DNA of 64,000 bases from Pedobacter mucosus. GTDB lineage: Bacteria > Bacteroidota > Bacteroidia > Sphingobacteriales > Sphingobacteriaceae. Location of the stretch: positions 4,526,001 through 4,590,000 of the forward strand of contig NZ_CP087585.1 of the NCBI RefSeq assembly GCF_022200785.1. The letters are read 5' to 3'. Numbering within the stretch: position 1 is the first letter of the stretch; the number at the start of each line of letters is the position of its first letter. The translations under genes and the position numbers were made by a program. Below the pieces are notes generated by a model, which worked only from the letters and a program-made list of their open reading frames with translations, was not told the DNA's origin and did no database searches. Positions 27,108 through 35,583 of the stretch are shown here, piece after piece.

Positions 27108-27740
27108 ATGTTTTTTCAACTGCAAGATACCGACTTAAATTTTCCTAATCCCACCTTGGCAGAAAGCGATGGCTTGCTGGCTATTGGTGGAGATTTAAGT
27201 ATAGAAAGATTGCTTGTTGCTTATTCAAGCGGTATATTTCCATGGTATAGCGAGGGTGAACCAATTTTATGGTACTCTCCCCACGAACGATGTGTCATCT
27301 TTCCTGATCGAATTAATATTAGTAAAAGCATGAAAAAGATTTTAAAAGACGAAATTTTTAAAGTGACAATGAATCAGGCTTTTAAGGATGTAGTTATCAA
27401 TTGTGCCACCACACTAAGAAACGGACAAGAAGGGACTTGGATTACAGATGAAATGCAGCAAGCTTATTTAAATTTACATCGCGAGGGTTTTGCCCATAGT
27501 ATAGAAGTATGGCTGGAAAATAAATTGGTTGGCGGTTTATATGGCGTAAAAATTAATAAAGTTTTTTGTGGTGAAAGTATGTTCAGTCATGTTAATAATG
27601 CATCTAAAGTCGCCCTTATTCACCTAAGTAAATTAGCGATTGATTTAATTGATTGTCAACTTCCAAATGATCATTTGATGAGTTTAGGCGCAGAAATGAT
27701 TGATAGAAAAGCTTTCATGAAAATACTTGAAACAAATTAG
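27108..27740 (+). CDS. aat: Leucyl/phenylalanyl-tRNA-protein transferase
   Basis: A 210-residue N-end rule enzyme that adds Leu or Phe to proteins with N-terminal Lys or Arg, marking them for ClpAP. Seen are FPNPTLAESDGLLAIGGDLS, AYSSGIFPWYSEGEPILWYSPHERCVI, GTWITDEMQQAYLNLHREGFAHSIEVW and GGLYGVKINKVFCGESMFS. The start at 27108 (MFFQLQDTDLNFP) agrees with the usual beginning of the family and with the promoter box; an in-frame ATG at 27084 would add eight hydrophobic residues. Confidence 0.94.
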   Translation: MFFQLQDTDLNFPNPTLAESDGLLAIGGDLSIERLLVAYSSGIFPWYSEGEPILWYSPHERCVIFPDRINISKSMKKILKDEIFKVTMNQAFKDVVINCATTLRNGQEGTWITDEMQQAYLNLHREGFAHSIEVWLENKLVGGLYGVKINKVFCGESMFSHVNNASKVALIHLSKLAIDLIDCQLPNDHLMSLGAEMIDRKAFMKILETN

Positions 27741-27774
27741 TTATCAGTAATCATTTATATCAAATTAATTAAAA

Positions 27775-27812
27775 ACAAAAAACCTGCAGTATTTCTAATG
27801 CAGGTTTCTAAA
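27775..27812 (-). terminator. Terminator between aat and the DUF1080 gene
   Basis: AACCTGCA (27781-27788) and TGCAGGTT (27799-27806) form an 8-bp stem. On the minus strand it is followed by a run of T (the A-run at 27770-27780), so it fits the DUF1080 gene best. Confidence 0.65.
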
Positions 27813-27828
27813 ATTGTTTTTCTGTAAA

Positions 27829-28611
27829 TTATAATTCTCTAATCCAAATATTTCTAAAGCTAATTGCCGGACTAGGATCTCCATGATCTTGAAGTTTTAT
27901 TGATGCTGCCCCATGCTTTTTATATTCTGGTGCCCCAATCCATCGGGTTTCTCCTTTTAAAATAAAGTTGTTTTGTAGAAGTACACCGTTTAAAATTACG
28001 GTAACGCTAGCAGGTTTTTTTACGGTTCCATCATCATTAAAACGTGGTGCATTCCATACAATATCATAAACCTGCCATTCTCCAGGTTTTTTATTCGCAT
28101 TAGCTAAGGGGATACCTTGTTTATAAACGCTACCAGTTTGACCATTAACATAGGTTTTGTTATTATAATTATCCATAATCTGGATTTCATAACCATCATC
28201 ACCAGGGCCAGTTGATGCTAAAAATACGCCACTGTTACCACGAGCCTGACTTTCACCAGTTATATTCGTGGGAATTTTCCATTCTAAATGTAACTGATAA
28301 TCGGTAAATTTTTTATTGGTTTCAATATTTCCTGTTCCTTTTTTAACTGTAAAAAAACCGTCATCAATTGTCCAGGCGGCTGGCTTTGTTGCGTCTTTTA
28401 CAGAATGCCAAGAATCTAAATTTCTACCATTAAATAAAACAATAGCATCAGAAGGCGCATCCTGAGGTGTATTTCCTGGTGTAATAATTTTAGGAACTGG
28501 CTCCCAAATTTCGGTTTTTGCAGCTTCCTTAGCTGGATCATTCTTTTTATCCTGCGCTAATGACTGCATGGCGAATAAAGTTGGGATAACTAATAATGCG
28601 TATTTGCTCAT
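27829..28611 (-). CDS. Secreted DUF1080 protein (3-keto-disaccharide hydrolase family)
   Basis: A 260-residue exported protein (signal peptide ending ...MQSLAQ). The DUF1080 / 3-keto-disaccharide hydrolase domain fills the rest: FNGRNLDSWHSV, AAWTIDDGFFTVKKGTGNIETNKKFTDYQLHLEWKIP, NSGVFL, YEIQIMDNY, and the closing ISFRNIWIREL. It is a concanavalin-like jelly roll. Known members act on oxidised disaccharides or bind sugars. There is no other sugar gene next to it, so the substrate is open. Transcribed alone. Confidence 0.87.
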   Translation of the reverse strand: MSKYALLVIPTLFAMQSLAQDKKNDPAKEAAKTEIWEPVPKIITPGNTPQDAPSDAIVLFNGRNLDSWHSVKDATKPAAWTIDDGFFTVKKGTGNIETNKKFTDYQLHLEWKIPTNITGESQARGNSGVFLASTGPGDDGYEIQIMDNYNNKTYVNGQTGSVYKQGIPLANANKKPGEWQVYDIVWNAPRFNDDGTVKKPASVTVILNGVLLQNNFILKGETRWIGAPEYKKHGAASIKLQDHGDPSPAISFRNIWIREL

Positions 28612-28676
28612 AATTATAAATTAACTTTTTTAAAGTTAATCAGTTTATTAAGAAATGGAAATGCCTAATAAAATTT

Positions 28677-28994
28677 TTACCCTAAATCATTTACTTTATG
28701 AATTTCAGATACTATTATTTCATCAGGTTCAATATTTTCGTCTTGCTGTTGTGATAAATCTCGCATTGGGCAGTAACCGGTAATTCCACGATATAATAAT
28801 CCGGCACCTATTGCTGCACCTGTTAATCCGATTACAGGATGAGAAAATAAACTTGTTATACCTTTAAATAACAAGTAAGTTCCTGTAGCGCCCGAAAGCC
28901 ATCTTTCCGTACGAGATACATTTTGAAAAAGTTCTGGATATTTCCACGCTTCTTTTACATTGTTTAAAGCGGTATTAAAATTTTCATTTGTCAT
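28677..28994 (-). CDS. DUF2892 (YgaP-like) membrane protein
   Basis: A 105-residue protein. Residues 24-75 resemble the YgaP transmembrane domain: TERWLSGATGTYLLFKGITS, then a second hydrophobic stretch VIGLTGAAIGAGLLYRGITGYCPMRDL with the family's GYCP end. The tail is acidic (ENIEPDEIIVSE). In other proteins this domain anchors a rhodanese; here it stands alone. Function unknown. It lies 65 bases beyond the DUF1080 gene on the same strand. Confidence 0.75.
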   Translation of the reverse strand: MTNENFNTALNNVKEAWKYPELFQNVSRTERWLSGATGTYLLFKGITSLFSHPVIGLTGAAIGAGLLYRGITGYCPMRDLSQQQDENIEPDEIIVSEIHKVNDLG

Positions 28995-29118
28995 GATTTC
29001 TGGATTTTAGTTCTCTCTTATAACAAGCTGAAATGATTTGGGTTTTGAAATTGAAACAAAAGAATTTATTAAGATTTTGGGATATATACTTCCTATTCAA
29101 TTATGTTAGAATAGTTTT

Positions 29119-29684
29119 TCGCCACAGAAACACTGATTATCACGGAAATAAGGTTGTTTATAAATTTATAAAACTATTCTTTTTATTTCTAATGTCGCTT
29201 TTCCGAAATTTAATATTAAACCAACTTTACAGTTTGAGCATTTAAGATAGTTCAAAGTTTGAGCCATATCTTCATTAGCTAATGAACTTTTGCATTTCAC
29301 TTCTAAAATTATTGAATCAAATTCTATAAAATCAGCATAAAAACTGTGAGAAAGCAGAACTTCTTTATAATAGATTGGATAGTATTTCTCCCTCTCAAAA
29401 CCATAGCGCCTAGAATCAAATTCTATACAAAATGCATCCTTATATACAATCTCCAAAAAGCCGCAGCCTAAATGCCTATGTATTTCAATTGCTGCATTTA
29501 TAATTTGGTCAGTTTCATTTTTTAAAGGAAAATAGTCTTGTCTAATTTCTGTGCTCATAGTAATTTTTAATTTATTTATTACTAGGAATGATTATGACAA
29601 TTTATGAAATAATTGGCTGGTATATAATATTTAGATATAAAGCTGTAATTCCCTTCTTCTGTGCACTTCGTGCTTCCGTGGCGA
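29119..29684. mobile_element. Candidate small cassette: GxxExxY gene between imperfect inverted repeats
   Basis: The left end at 29119 begins TCGCCACAGAAACAC and continues to CACGGAAATAAGG. The right end, read on the minus strand from 29684, begins TCGCCACGGAAGCAC and continues to CACAGAAGAAGG. About 25 of 34 positions agree. The unit is about 570 bases long and holds a single gene. There is no transposase, and no target-site duplication is obvious. The wording of the ends is also that of dispersed intergenic repeats, so this could be two repeats flanking a gene by chance. Confidence 0.45.
29166..29558 (-). CDS. GxxExxY protein (PD-(D/E)XK nuclease-like fold)
   Basis: A 130-residue protein of the GxxExxY family. 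The name motif is in GCGFLEIVYKDAF near residue 32. The family is predicted to have a PD-(D/E)XK-type core, and ADFIEFDSIILEVKCK (Asp...Glu-x-Lys) near residue 80 fits this. The final part LNYLKCSNCKVGLILNFGKATLEIKR is typical. No biochemical role is established. The gene is often found repeated in one genome and between short repeats, and here it is bounded by inverted repeats at 29119 and 29684. Confidence 0.85.
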   Translation of the reverse strand: MSTEIRQDYFPLKNETDQIINAAIEIHRHLGCGFLEIVYKDAFCIEFDSRRYGFEREKYYPIYYKEVLLSHSFYADFIEFDSIILEVKCKSSLANEDMAQTLNYLKCSNCKVGLILNFGKATLEIKRIVL

Positions 29685-29746
29685 CATTACACTACTACCA
29701 ATAATCACTTTGATGCGCATTTAGCAAAGTTTCTCCGCAAAATCAA

Positions 29747-32638
29747 TTAATTCAATATATCCCTAATATCCTCTTTACTCAGTGATTTAAAGAAACTCTC
29801 TTCTGTAGTAATCAGGGAGTTTGCCAAAGATTTTTTACGATTCTGTAAGGCTAGAATCTTTTCTTCAACTGTATCTTTTGCAATAAACTTATATATAAAT
29901 ACCTTTTTATCCTGTCCGATTCGGTGCGTCCTATCAATTGCTTGTTGTTCAACAGCTGGGTTCCACCATGGATCTAAAATAAAAACATAATCTGCCTGGG
30001 TTAAATTTAAACCCACACCACCTGCTTTGATAGAAATTAAGAACACCTTTAGATCCGCATTTTGTTGAAACTCAGAAACAATTTCACCACGATTTTTGGT
30101 AGATCCATCTAGGTAAGCAAATGGGATATTTTCCCGCTCAAAGTGTTTCTTAAAAATATCAAGATGTTTCACAAATTGCGAAAAAACTAAAACTTTATGT
30201 CCGCCCTTTAACACATTGTCTAAAGTATGGATCACATTTTCAAACTTGCCAGAATCAGAGATATAAGTATTATCAATCATAACCGGATGGTTCGCCAACT
30301 GACGCAAAGCAGTTAATCCTTGCAAAAGTTGCACTTGTTTCTGTTTAAAAGTGCCATCATCCATGCTTTCTAACAGATCATTTCGATATGCCGATTTTGT
30401 TTTTTCGTAATAAGCAGCCTGATCCTCACTCATATTGCAATAAATAATTTGCTCGGTTTTAGGTGGTAATTCTGCAGCTACTTGTTCTTTAGTTCTCCGA
30501 AGCACGAAAGGTTTAATAATCGACTGAAGTTTTCGGGCTTTTTCTTCATCCTTCTTTTTTTCGATGGCTTGTACATATTCCTCATAAAAAAACGACTGTG
30601 TACCTAATAAACCAGGATTTAAAAATGTTAATTGCGACCATAAATCACCAACAGAATTTTCTACAGGCGTACCGCTCAAAATCAACTTATTTTTTGATTT
30701 TAGACTGCGAACAGACTTAAAAGATTTAGATGCAGGATTTTTTATATTCTGACTTTCATCTAAAATAATGTAATTAAAATAGAAATTTTTAAGCTCCTCA
30801 ACATCAACTCGAGTTACGCCATACGTCGTAATTACGATATCATAATTGGCGAAATTTGCCACATCTTTATTTCTATTTGTTCCTGTATGAGATAATATTT
30901 TAAGTTTTGGCGTAAATTTTTTAGCTTCATTAAGCCAGTTATAAATTAAAGATGTTGGCATAATAATCAGCGAAGTGCTCTGGGTAGGAACCAGCTGATC
31001 ATCTTCTTTCACTTTTTGCAGCATCGCAAGGGTTTGTATGGTTTTACCCAAACCCATATCATCAGCTAAGCAGCCACCAAAATTATATTCACGCAGAAAG
31101 CTAAACCAATTGTATCCAGCTTTTTGATAATCACGCAAACTACCTTTAAAATGAACTGGCATTTGCGTGTCTTCAATGTTTTCGAAATCTGATAAACGCT
31201 GCAGTTTTCTTTCAAGTGTAATATTTGCTAAACTATCTTCAGCTAAATCGTTAATTAAGCCAATGTGATGTTTTTTAAGTTTTAGGGTTTTGCCCGTTTC
31301 TGCCAAACTAAATAGGCTGCCATATTGTGTAAACCACTTATCAGGAATAATTGCGACTTCACCATCAGGCAATAAAAATTCTCTTCTTTTGTGTAGAATA
31401 TGTTGTTTTAAGGATAGAAAAGGAATCTGATATTTTCCAAACCAAACAACAGCGTTTATATCAAACCAATCGTTACCCTCTTTTACTTCTAGATCTATTT
31501 TATTAGCGCCAAAAACAAATCTTTTCGGACCAGTTGCCTGCTCAATTATAAAACCAGCAGCCTCTAAAATTTCTATATGTTCGTTAACCCAATTTATTGC
31601 TGCATAGCTTGGATTTTCTTCTTGAGTTACCACTTCTAAATTACAAAGCAGTGTACTTGTCTTTTTTAAACCAAGAGTCAGCAGTAAATTAAATTGTTTT
31701 TTTTCCCATTCTGCAGAACGCCTAATGCGATGAAATATGTAATTGTCAGCTATTTTTTCAAGGCGGACAGTAACTTTATGGGCATTTTCAGTAGAAAAAG
31801 TATATTCACCGTATTTAAAATATAATTGAATCTGAGTTAAACCACCATCAACATAAAATACCTTTATAATTGGAATCGCTTCATACTGCTCTGTTCTAAT
31901 CTCAAAGCCTTCAGCATAAACATGATGCTTTTCTATTAGTGGCGCTATAAATTTTTCAAAATAGGTGGCTTCCGTAGATTTTGGTATTGAGATATATCGT
32001 TTTGCCAAAAAGGGCTGCAATTTTTTTCCTTCAATATCCTGATCAAAAAAGTATAACACATCGTTTAACAATAACCAAGCTGGTTTGTTGCTAATAATTT
32101 GTGCTTCTTTAAACATAAACTCAATACGCAGATTTTGGTATTTTATCGTCGGAAAATAACGTGTTTCGGTTTCGTTTCTTCTAAAATGAAATAAAATAGA
32201 TGCTGGTTCAGACGCGAATTCTATTTTTCGTTCTACCGGCCAGCCATCTTTATCCATTACATAAAGCTCGTTCTTTACTTTAAGCAGTTCAAGTGCTTCA
32301 GCTAACTTTTTCTCAATTTTTGGCCTAACGCTTTCAAAAAACTTTTCATCAAAAACCTTTGCAAAAAACTCAGTTGGGCGAATTAATTTTTTATAATATT
32401 TTTTAATTAGTGAGTCTTGCTCAATGTCGTCTAAAACCTTAATTAATTTATAATCAATGTCACTTAAACAGGCATTAAATTCTGCTGCGGTGTGTGTGAA
32501 GATTCGTTGATAAGTAAATGAAAAATCTCCGTGTGGATTAAGTTGAACAACATGTGGTTCAATTAAATAGCCTAAATACTCATGTTTGCACAAAGAGTAA
32601 ACAACTTTACAGGTTTTAGAGCTATCGACGCGTAACAT
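29747..32638 (-). CDS. SNF2-family ATPase / helicase-like protein
   Basis: A 963-residue protein. The N-terminal half (to about 500) is specific to the long bacterial SNF2 proteins and has no catalytic motif I can name. The ATPase begins with LRDYQKAGYNWFSFL, Walker A DDMGLGKTIQTLAML near residue 530, ILDESQNIKN (DESQ box) near 631 and LSGTPVENSVGDLWSQ. The C-terminal lobe shows KVLVFSQFVKHLDIF, GGVGLNLTQADYVFILDPWWNP near 876 and QAIDRTHRIGQ. All motifs are intact, so it should translocate on double-stranded DNA. RapA-like roles or DNA repair are guesses. Not linked to a restriction or defence gene here. Confidence 0.9.
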   Translation of the reverse strand: MLRVDSSKTCKVVYSLCKHEYLGYLIEPHVVQLNPHGDFSFTYQRIFTHTAAEFNACLSDIDYKLIKVLDDIEQDSLIKKYYKKLIRPTEFFAKVFDEKFFESVRPKIEKKLAEALELLKVKNELYVMDKDGWPVERKIEFASEPASILFHFRRNETETRYFPTIKYQNLRIEFMFKEAQIISNKPAWLLLNDVLYFFDQDIEGKKLQPFLAKRYISIPKSTEATYFEKFIAPLIEKHHVYAEGFEIRTEQYEAIPIIKVFYVDGGLTQIQLYFKYGEYTFSTENAHKVTVRLEKIADNYIFHRIRRSAEWEKKQFNLLLTLGLKKTSTLLCNLEVVTQEENPSYAAINWVNEHIEILEAAGFIIEQATGPKRFVFGANKIDLEVKEGNDWFDINAVVWFGKYQIPFLSLKQHILHKRREFLLPDGEVAIIPDKWFTQYGSLFSLAETGKTLKLKKHHIGLINDLAEDSLANITLERKLQRLSDFENIEDTQMPVHFKGSLRDYQKAGYNWFSFLREYNFGGCLADDMGLGKTIQTLAMLQKVKEDDQLVPTQSTSLIIMPTSLIYNWLNEAKKFTPKLKILSHTGTNRNKDVANFANYDIVITTYGVTRVDVEELKNFYFNYIILDESQNIKNPASKSFKSVRSLKSKNKLILSGTPVENSVGDLWSQLTFLNPGLLGTQSFFYEEYVQAIEKKKDEEKARKLQSIIKPFVLRRTKEQVAAELPPKTEQIIYCNMSEDQAAYYEKTKSAYRNDLLESMDDGTFKQKQVQLLQGLTALRQLANHPVMIDNTYISDSGKFENVIHTLDNVLKGGHKVLVFSQFVKHLDIFKKHFERENIPFAYLDGSTKNRGEIVSEFQQNADLKVFLISIKAGGVGLNLTQADYVFILDPWWNPAVEQQAIDRTHRIGQDKKVFIYKFIAKDTVEEKILALQNRKKSLANSLITTEESFFKSLSKEDIRDILN

Positions 32639-32810
32639 TAATTGGGATAAAAATTTTTATAAAGCTACTCGCTTGAAAAACTTTAAACTTACAATTTTTT
32701 GTGCTTACATCAAAAAATGCAGAGAAAATAGGAATAAATTATTTTTATATTAATATCAATAGATACTAAAAATAATATATTTCTTTTATTGTGAATGGTA
32801 TTAAAAGTGA

Positions 32811-33452
32811 TTATATCGTTACTAATTTATTTTTAATTCCATAAACTACGAGGCCAGTTCTAGATTTAATATTAAGTTTTGCAAAAAGCGATTCGCGATA
32901 ATTATCTACCGTTCGAGGACTTACATTCATCAAATCAGCGATTTCTTTGTACGTTAATTCTGTACTGCAGTATTGCAAAAAAGTTAATTCTCTTGCCGTG
33001 AAAGGCGGTTTTGAGTCTCCTTCTTTTAATGCGACCAAAAGTCGGCCAGAAACTAAATCATTTACATAAAATCCTTTGCTGATAATCCCTTTTATGGATT
33101 CTAATAGATCTGTTGGAGTAGATTCTTTAAGCATATAACCGCCCGCACCAGCCCTGAGCATTCCAATTATTGCTTTCTCATCTTCTTGCATACTTAAAGC
33201 AAGTACATTTACTTTTGGAAAATTTTGTTTTACCCACTTTGTTGCTAAAAAACCATCCATGACTGGCATGTTTATATCCATTAAAATTAATTGTACTTCG
33301 GGATAATTAACAATTTTTGATTGCAGATCTATACCATTTACAGCCTCGAACAAAACTTTAACTTCATCAAATTCTTCAAGTAAATTGGCTAAACCAGAGC
33401 GGAATAACGTATGATCATCAACAATTGCAATGGAAATAATTGGGCTACTCAT
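32811..33452 (-). CDS. LuxR/NarL-type response regulator
   Basis: A 213-residue two-domain regulator. The receiver domain has the acidic DDH pocket near residue 12, the phospho-acceptor in LILMDINMPVMDG near residue 58, and the conserved Lys in YMLKEST. The C-terminal LuxR helix-turn-helix is FTARELTFLQYCSTELTYKE followed by IADLMNVSPRTVDNYRESLFAKLNIKSRTGL. The gene is 7 bases after the histidine kinase, so they form a cognate pair at the end of a four-gene operon. Its DNA target is unknown. Confidence 0.92.
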   Translation of the reverse strand: MSSPIISIAIVDDHTLFRSGLANLLEEFDEVKVLFEAVNGIDLQSKIVNYPEVQLILMDINMPVMDGFLATKWVKQNFPKVNVLALSMQEDEKAIIGMLRAGAGGYMLKESTPTDLLESIKGIISKGFYVNDLVSGRLLVALKEGDSKPPFTARELTFLQYCSTELTYKEIADLMNVSPRTVDNYRESLFAKLNIKSRTGLVVYGIKNKLVTI

Positions 33453-33459
33453 AAAATAA

Positions 33460-34251
33460 TTATGGATAGGGTACTTCTATAGTTATTGATGTACCCTTAT
33501 TCAGTTCCGAATTTAACGTTAATTTTCCATTGATCATCTCAATTCGTTTATTAATCGAACTTAAGCCCATGCCATTTTTTTTTAAGGCAATTTCTTCATA
33601 GTTAAAACCAATGCCATTTTCTATTACTGAAAGTTGTAAGGTGTTATCTATAATGTGTGCATTTATTTCGACGATGGTTGCCTGTGCGTGCTTAATAATA
33701 TTATTTATAATTTCTTGCAGTAAACGGAGAATAATCAAATCTTTATCTGGCGATGAAACCTTTAAGCCATACAATGTATTGTTGATTTTCAGTTCATAAA
33801 CGCCGGCTTTATCTAACCAATTTATTTCTTGCTCTAATGCATTACCTAATCCGTTTTCAATAATTTGTTCGCCATGTAATAATCTGGCTAGTTCTCTTAA
33901 TTCTTTTATTGATTTATTAACTAGTAATAAAGAACTTTCAATTTTTTTTGCGGCTTTTTCGTTATCGTTTAGGTTAATAGAATTTAATGTTAAGGTTGTT
34001 AAGCTAAGCAATTGGCCAACATTATCATGCAAATCTGTTGCTATTGTTTGCATGGTTTGATCTTGAACTTCAATCCTCGTTTTCATCATTTCTGCTTCAA
34101 ACTTCTGCTCCATATTTCCTTTCTCAATAAAATGATTTTTTTTGTGCCTGTTATAAGATTTGATGTATAGAATCAAAAAAAGTGGCATCAATAAAAATAT
34201 TAATGTAGATATGGCAACTATGATTGCAATTTTCGTTGTTTCGCTCTGCAT
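33460..34251 (-). CDS. Histidine kinase of the NarL-partner (HisKA_3) class
   Basis: A kinase of about 263 residues with one N-terminal transmembrane helix (IAIIVAISTLIFLLMPLFLIL) and almost no extracytoplasmic part. The dimerisation helix has the phosphorylated His in ATDLHDNVGQLLSLT near residue 74. The ATP-binding domain shows LLQEIINNIIKHAQA (N box), IENGIGF and GMGLSSINKRIEMINGK. With no sensor domain of its own it must receive its signal from another protein; the seven-helix protein encoded just upstream is the obvious candidate. The start could be 34251 or 34269; both overlap the upstream gene. Confidence 0.9.
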   Translation of the reverse strand: MQSETTKIAIIVAISTLIFLLMPLFLILYIKSYNRHKKNHFIEKGNMEQKFEAEMMKTRIEVQDQTMQTIATDLHDNVGQLLSLTTLTLNSINLNDNEKAAKKIESSLLLVNKSIKELRELARLLHGEQIIENGLGNALEQEINWLDKAGVYELKINNTLYGLKVSSPDKDLIILRLLQEIINNIIKHAQATIVEINAHIIDNTLQLSVIENGIGFNYEEIALKKNGMGLSSINKRIEMINGKLTLNSELNKGTSITIEVPYP

Positions 34252-34886
34252 ATAAAGGAATAGGTCCAAATTGTATATAGAATGAAATTTAAGAATATAA
34301 ATATGAGATATCTTAAAGAAAGGTGCTCAATAATTTTTATTTGAAAAACATCATACAATAAATTGCTTATCGTACTGCCAAAGTAAAAAAATATTACGCC
34401 TGCTACCCACCAAAATTCAGGATGATATTTTATTTCGATAAAGTTTTCATCTTTTAATAGAAGATAATAGTAGTATAGGCTGTAAAAAACGAAAATTACA
34501 GACATAACTGTAACGGTTAGAGAGTTAAATTTTTCCCATCCATATACAAAAACAAATATTAAATATACTACGTAAATAATTGAAAAACCCGTAAAAATTA
34601 TGGGTTTAGGATTGATGTATTTCTTTAAACAAAAATACATTCCATAGCAAATAAAGGCTGCTTCGAATAAAATAAAAATATTATAAAGCCATAAATTATT
34701 GGTGCGGGATGAGGCAAGGTAGCTTCCATAAAATTCAGTGGTACAAACAAGAAGAAGATAGAAAGGAGCCGTTTTCCAGAAATAGATCTGATCACGAATT
34801 AGAAAAATAACTGCGAATAAGAAACACAATATTTCAATTGCCGTTATTGAATCTAAAATACCCATGCTAAAGTTCAGTTCCTTCAC
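34218..34886 (-). CDS. Seven-helix membrane protein, candidate sensor for the adjacent kinase
   Basis: A 222-residue protein with about seven evenly spaced transmembrane helices and short loops. I do not recognise a catalytic motif. It overlaps the histidine kinase start by more than 30 bases and the upstream small gene by 20 bases, so all are translated from one message. Arrangement as a 7-TM protein before a sensor-less kinase suggests a membrane sensing unit, somewhat as in 7TM-type kinase sensors, but here split into separate chains. Function is inferred only from position. Confidence 0.7.
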   Translation of the reverse strand: MKELNFSMGILDSITAIEILCFLFAVIFLIRDQIYFWKTAPFYLLLVCTTEFYGSYLASSRTNNLWLYNIFILFEAAFICYGMYFCLKKYINPKPIIFTGFSIIYVVYLIFVFVYGWEKFNSLTVTVMSVIFVFYSLYYYYLLLKDENFIEIKYHPEFWWVAGVIFFYFGSTISNLLYDVFQIKIIEHLSLRYLIFIFLNFILYTIWTYSFICRAKQRKLQS

Positions 34887-35226
34887 ACATATCTGGACAT
34901 AAATTTCCTCTGTTCTCTATATTATCAGTATCATCAACATGCTCACCATTAATATTATTAGTTGGCACTAAAAGCACAGTATTTCTTCCTTCATATTCGT
35001 CAGTTGATGTTTTTGCTAAATCACTGGTGTATTGTGCTAAATAAATCCTTAAACCATCAGCTTTATTTTCTTTTAACCTTTCGGCTATGTCTAATATTTG
35101 ATCAATAGGAAACCAGATTGCTTTTGTGTATGATTTTGGATTTTTAGCAGCTTCTTTTGCATATGCTGCGACCATTTGTTGAGCAATCTCTTTTTTAATA
35201 GGTATGTTTTTAGAAGCTAAACTCAT
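34867..35226 (-). CDS. Hypothetical soluble protein, first gene of the sensor operon
   Basis: A protein of about 119 residues if translation starts at 35226 (MSLASKNIPI); an upstream start at 35259 would add 11 residues. There is no signal peptide or membrane helix. It contains FPIDQILDIAERLKENKADGLRIYLAQYTSD, then RNTVLLVPTNN, and ends with a CPDMC pair of cysteines. The pattern of a helix followed by 'GxRIYxAxY' and 'TVLLVPT' recurs in small Bacteroidota proteins I cannot name. The stop overlaps the start of the seven-helix gene. It may be a cytosolic component of the signalling unit. Confidence 0.6.
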   Translation of the reverse strand: MSLASKNIPIKKEIAQQMVAAYAKEAAKNPKSYTKAIWFPIDQILDIAERLKENKADGLRIYLAQYTSDLAKTSTDEYEGRNTVLLVPTNNINGEHVDDTDNIENRGNLCPDMCEGTEL

Positions 35227-35259
35227 ATTAGATAAATAATTTTGCTTAAAAATCGACAA

Positions 35260-35528
35260 TTTTTAAGGTTTCATCAATAGCACATAAGCCTTATTAGTAC
35301 CGTAAAAACACCTTTTTATTTAAGGCGTTTTATGCTTGAATGCAGATATAGCAAATACTAAATTTGACATATAAATATTGTTTACAGCCATTTATAGCTA
35401 AATTTTTAAACGTGAAGCTTTTGTTTAGTAAAATATTTTGGGTCTTTTTAAGGAATAAAAGGGCACATAATTAAATATAACTCCGTCAAGGAAACAAGTT
35501 GTTATAACGTCTCTCTCTCTAAAACAGC
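35260..35528. other. Intergenic stretch upstream of the sensor operon
   Basis: No gene, repeat or RNA is apparent. It must hold the promoter of the four-gene operon that runs leftwards from 35226. No strong TAnnTTTG match was found there on the minus strand. Confidence 0.4.
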
Positions 35529-35570
35529 AAAGCCTGCCTTTTGAAATCTAAATTCAAAAAAGCAGGCTTT
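35529..35570 (-). terminator. Terminator of the M28 peptidase gene
   Basis: AAAGCCTGC (35529-35537) pairs with GCAGGCTTT (35562-35570), extended inside by TTTTGAA/TTCAAAA. It lies 13 bases past the stop of the peptidase gene on the minus strand. Confidence 0.7.
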
Positions 35571-35583
35571 TGCATTTTAATAT

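Noticed and set aside
29033..29245. Plus-strand open frame of 70 codons
   Set aside because: It crosses the inverted repeat end and overlaps the better supported GxxExxY gene on the other strand; the composition is not protein-like.
29747..32638. SNF2 gene as part of an anti-phage defence system
   Set aside because: No methylase, nuclease or other defence partner is encoded beside it; the GxxExxY gene downstream is separated and appears to be its own unit.
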